In this document: positions 62,679-64,000 of the stretch, in pieces
Layout: each line of letters starts with the position of its first letter
Position numbering within the stretch: position 1 is the stretch's first letter
Assembly (NCBI GenBank): GCA_018398575.1
Contig: JAGTXZ010000019.1
Span: forward strand, 620,001-684,000
Length of the DNA stretch: 64,000 bases
Direction: 5' to 3'
Source of the DNA: Ampelomyces quisqualis
Taxonomy: Eukaryota > Ascomycota > Dothideomycetes > Pleosporales > Phaeosphaeriaceae
Notes under the pieces: model-generated
Databases searched by the model: none
What the model saw: the letters and a program-made list of their open reading frames with translations, nothing else
Told to the model about the DNA's origin: nothing
Program-made: the position numbers and the translations under genes

Positions 62679-64000
62679 ATGAGATCCATCATCAGACTCG
62701 GCTTTTTGGGCGGAGCACTTGCTCTCACAAACAACAAGATCGATTATATGAACCAAAAAGTGCTATTGAAGGATGCATGTCCCTTGGATTCAGTACTTAT
62801 CGATGGTGCTTGCCAGCTTGCAACATTCGACACAACGAGCACATTTGCGTATGCTGCGCAACGAAATATCTCCCAAGCATCACAGACACTAGACGAGGCC
62901 CGACGGGCAGCGTCCAAAGCCGCAAAATTCCCTTGGTCATTTTGGCCGGAATGCTTCTCAACCGAAGACCAGGCAGACACGTACTGCGTTTTCAGCCATC
63001 AAGGTTTTGCCTCAGGCCGAGGCATCTTCATTGTCACAACCGAGACTTTCGCATATGCAATGTTGGATAAACTTGCCTTCACCAACCCAGAAGTGCTGGC
63101 CGCTGTGAACCAGTACGATAGCCCACCTTTCGTGCAACATGAATTTCCTGGCAAAGGCCGCGGTCTCGTTGCCAACAGAACCCTTCATCGCGGCGATCAA
63201 ATCTTCTCTTCCACACCCATCATCATCACCGACAGTGGTGCTTACGAACTTGCGACTTCCGAGCGCCTAGCCCTCCTTCATCGCGGTGTAGATACACTAC
63301 CTCCTGACACGCAGGCCCGCTTTTGGGCACTCATGGGTCACGCGAACGGCGAACCAGTGGACGACAAGATCAGCACAAACAATTTCGACACCATGATCGA
63401 CGACGTTACTCAGCAGGCGCTGTTCCCCGAAATTGCCATGCTCAACCACGATTGCAGGCCCAACGCAGCGTACTTCTGGGATGAGCAGATGATGACGCAT
63501 TATGTCCATGCGATCCGCGACATTCGCCCAGGCGAGGAGATCACGATTACCTACACCGACAACGAGAAGGACCGAAAGACGCGTTTGAAAAGATTGGAGG
63601 CGAACTGGGGCTTCAAGTGCGCGTGCTCAGCATGTACTGCGCACCCCGAACTTACTGCGGAGTCGGATAGCCGACTCCACCAAATCACTGATCTGGCAAC
63701 GACGCTGGATGATTGGACGTCTTCGTCTTCTGCGACCCCTGAAGCTGCTGAGCTATTGATCTCTTTGTACGAACAGGAAAGGCTGGATGCAAACCTCGCA
63801 ACGGCCTACAAGTACGCTGCAGAAGTGTACAGCAGTTTTGGAAGGAAGTGGGAGGCAATGAAGTATGCGAGACTCAGCGTGGAGAGGAGCATGCTCGATA
63901 AGGGCTTTACAGATGGAGATGTTGCTGAGATGAAGAAGATGAACGAGAACCCAGAGATGACTTGGAGCTGGAAAAAGCGAGTTGGACTGACAGGGAAGAG
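62679..64000 (+). CDS. SET-domain protein with signal-peptide-like N terminus (3' partial)
   Basis: Open from the ATG at 62679 to the window edge, at least 440 residues and no intron so far. Residues 1-16 (M-R-S-I-I-R-L-G-F-L-G-G-A-L-A-L) look like a secretory signal peptide. The next 150 residues contain several cysteines (C35, C46 and others). The SET region has P-G-K-G-R-G-L-V-A near 156, the catalytic-type L-N-H-D-C-R-P-N-A near 254-262, G-E-E-I-T-I-T-Y-T near 290, and a post-SET-like C-A-C-S-A-C near 314. The C-terminal part is helical, TPR-like (L-A-T-A-Y-K-Y-A-A-E-V-Y-S), as in SMYD-related fungal SET proteins. Lysine methyltransferase activity is a family inference; an extracellular or ER location would be unusual. 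Confidence 0.82.
   Translation, partial: MRSIIRLGFLGGALALTNNKIDYMNQKVLLKDACPLDSVLIDGACQLATFDTTSTFAYAAQRNISQASQTLDEARRAASKAAKFPWSFWPECFSTEDQADTYCVFSHQGFASGRGIFIVTTETFAYAMLDKLAFTNPEVLAAVNQYDSPPFVQHEFPGKGRGLVANRTLHRGDQIFSSTPIIITDSGAYELATSERLALLHRGVDTLPPDTQARFWALMGHANGEPVDDKISTNNFDTMIDDVTQQALFPEIAMLNHDCRPNAAYFWDEQMMTHYVHAIRDIRPGEEITITYTDNEKDRKTRLKRLEANWGFKCACSACTAHPELTAESDSRLHQITDLATTLDDWTSSSSATPEAAELLISLYEQERLDANLATAYKYAAEVYSSFGRKWEAMKYARLSVERSMLDKGFTDGDVAEMKKMNENPEMTWSWKKRVGLTGK

Overview
The window is nuclear DNA from a filamentous ascomycete. Genes sit on both strands and are split by short (about 45-120 nt) GT-AG introns. The protein set is typical of Pezizomycotina: CreC and CreD of carbon catabolite regulation, a Zn2Cys6 regulator, an RTA1-like membrane protein and a GMC oxidoreductase relic. 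The feel of the genes points to Dothideomycetes, probably Pleosporales, but that is inference and I cannot name a species. There are no rRNA, tRNA, CRISPR or prokaryotic features that I can support.

Region 0.5-13.1 kb carries a PNPOx/FNR-type flavoprotein, a small Ala/Pro-rich protein, the ribosome-rescue GTPase Hbs1, the PP2A activator Rrd1 (minus), a large C3H-type putative zinc protein, and a SAP-motif protein with a C-terminal membrane anchor. Region 13.6-15.75 kb is a decayed GMC oxidoreductase gene whose introns are still recognisable. Region 16.4-33.5 kb is dense and conserved: splicing factor Saf4/CCDC130 (minus), translation termination factor eRF3/Sup35 with a prion-like N domain (minus), a Yrb30-type Ran-binding protein, a BSD-domain protein (minus), Tsr2 (minus), Slm1, an AlkB homologue (minus), Cdk1 and an intracellular GH18-UBA protein. 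Region 34.6-49.4 kb has CreD and CreC next to each other (minus), Gem1/Miro, Zds1, and the mitochondrial hydroxyacid-oxoacid transhydrogenase (minus).

From about 50 kb the window becomes sparser. It holds an unrecognised 791-residue five-exon gene, a Zn2Cys6 transcription factor (minus), an RTA1-like protein (minus), long gene-free stretches (52.8-54.1, 56.1-58.4 and 59.5-62.7 kb), and at the right edge a SET-domain gene with a signal-peptide-like start that runs out of the window.

Functional themes: translation termination and rescue (Sup35 and Hbs1, paralogous GTPases 11 kb apart); ubiquitin-linked carbon regulation (CreC partner of a deubiquitinase, CreD arrestin adaptor, with a UBA-bearing GH18 protein as next neighbour); and PP2A/cell-cycle control (Rrd1, Zds1, Cdk1). 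Several genes start with extremely short first coding exons (5-34 nt), and two introns appear to use GC donors. Exon boundaries were worked out by eye from splice consensus and conserved protein sequence, not from transcripts.
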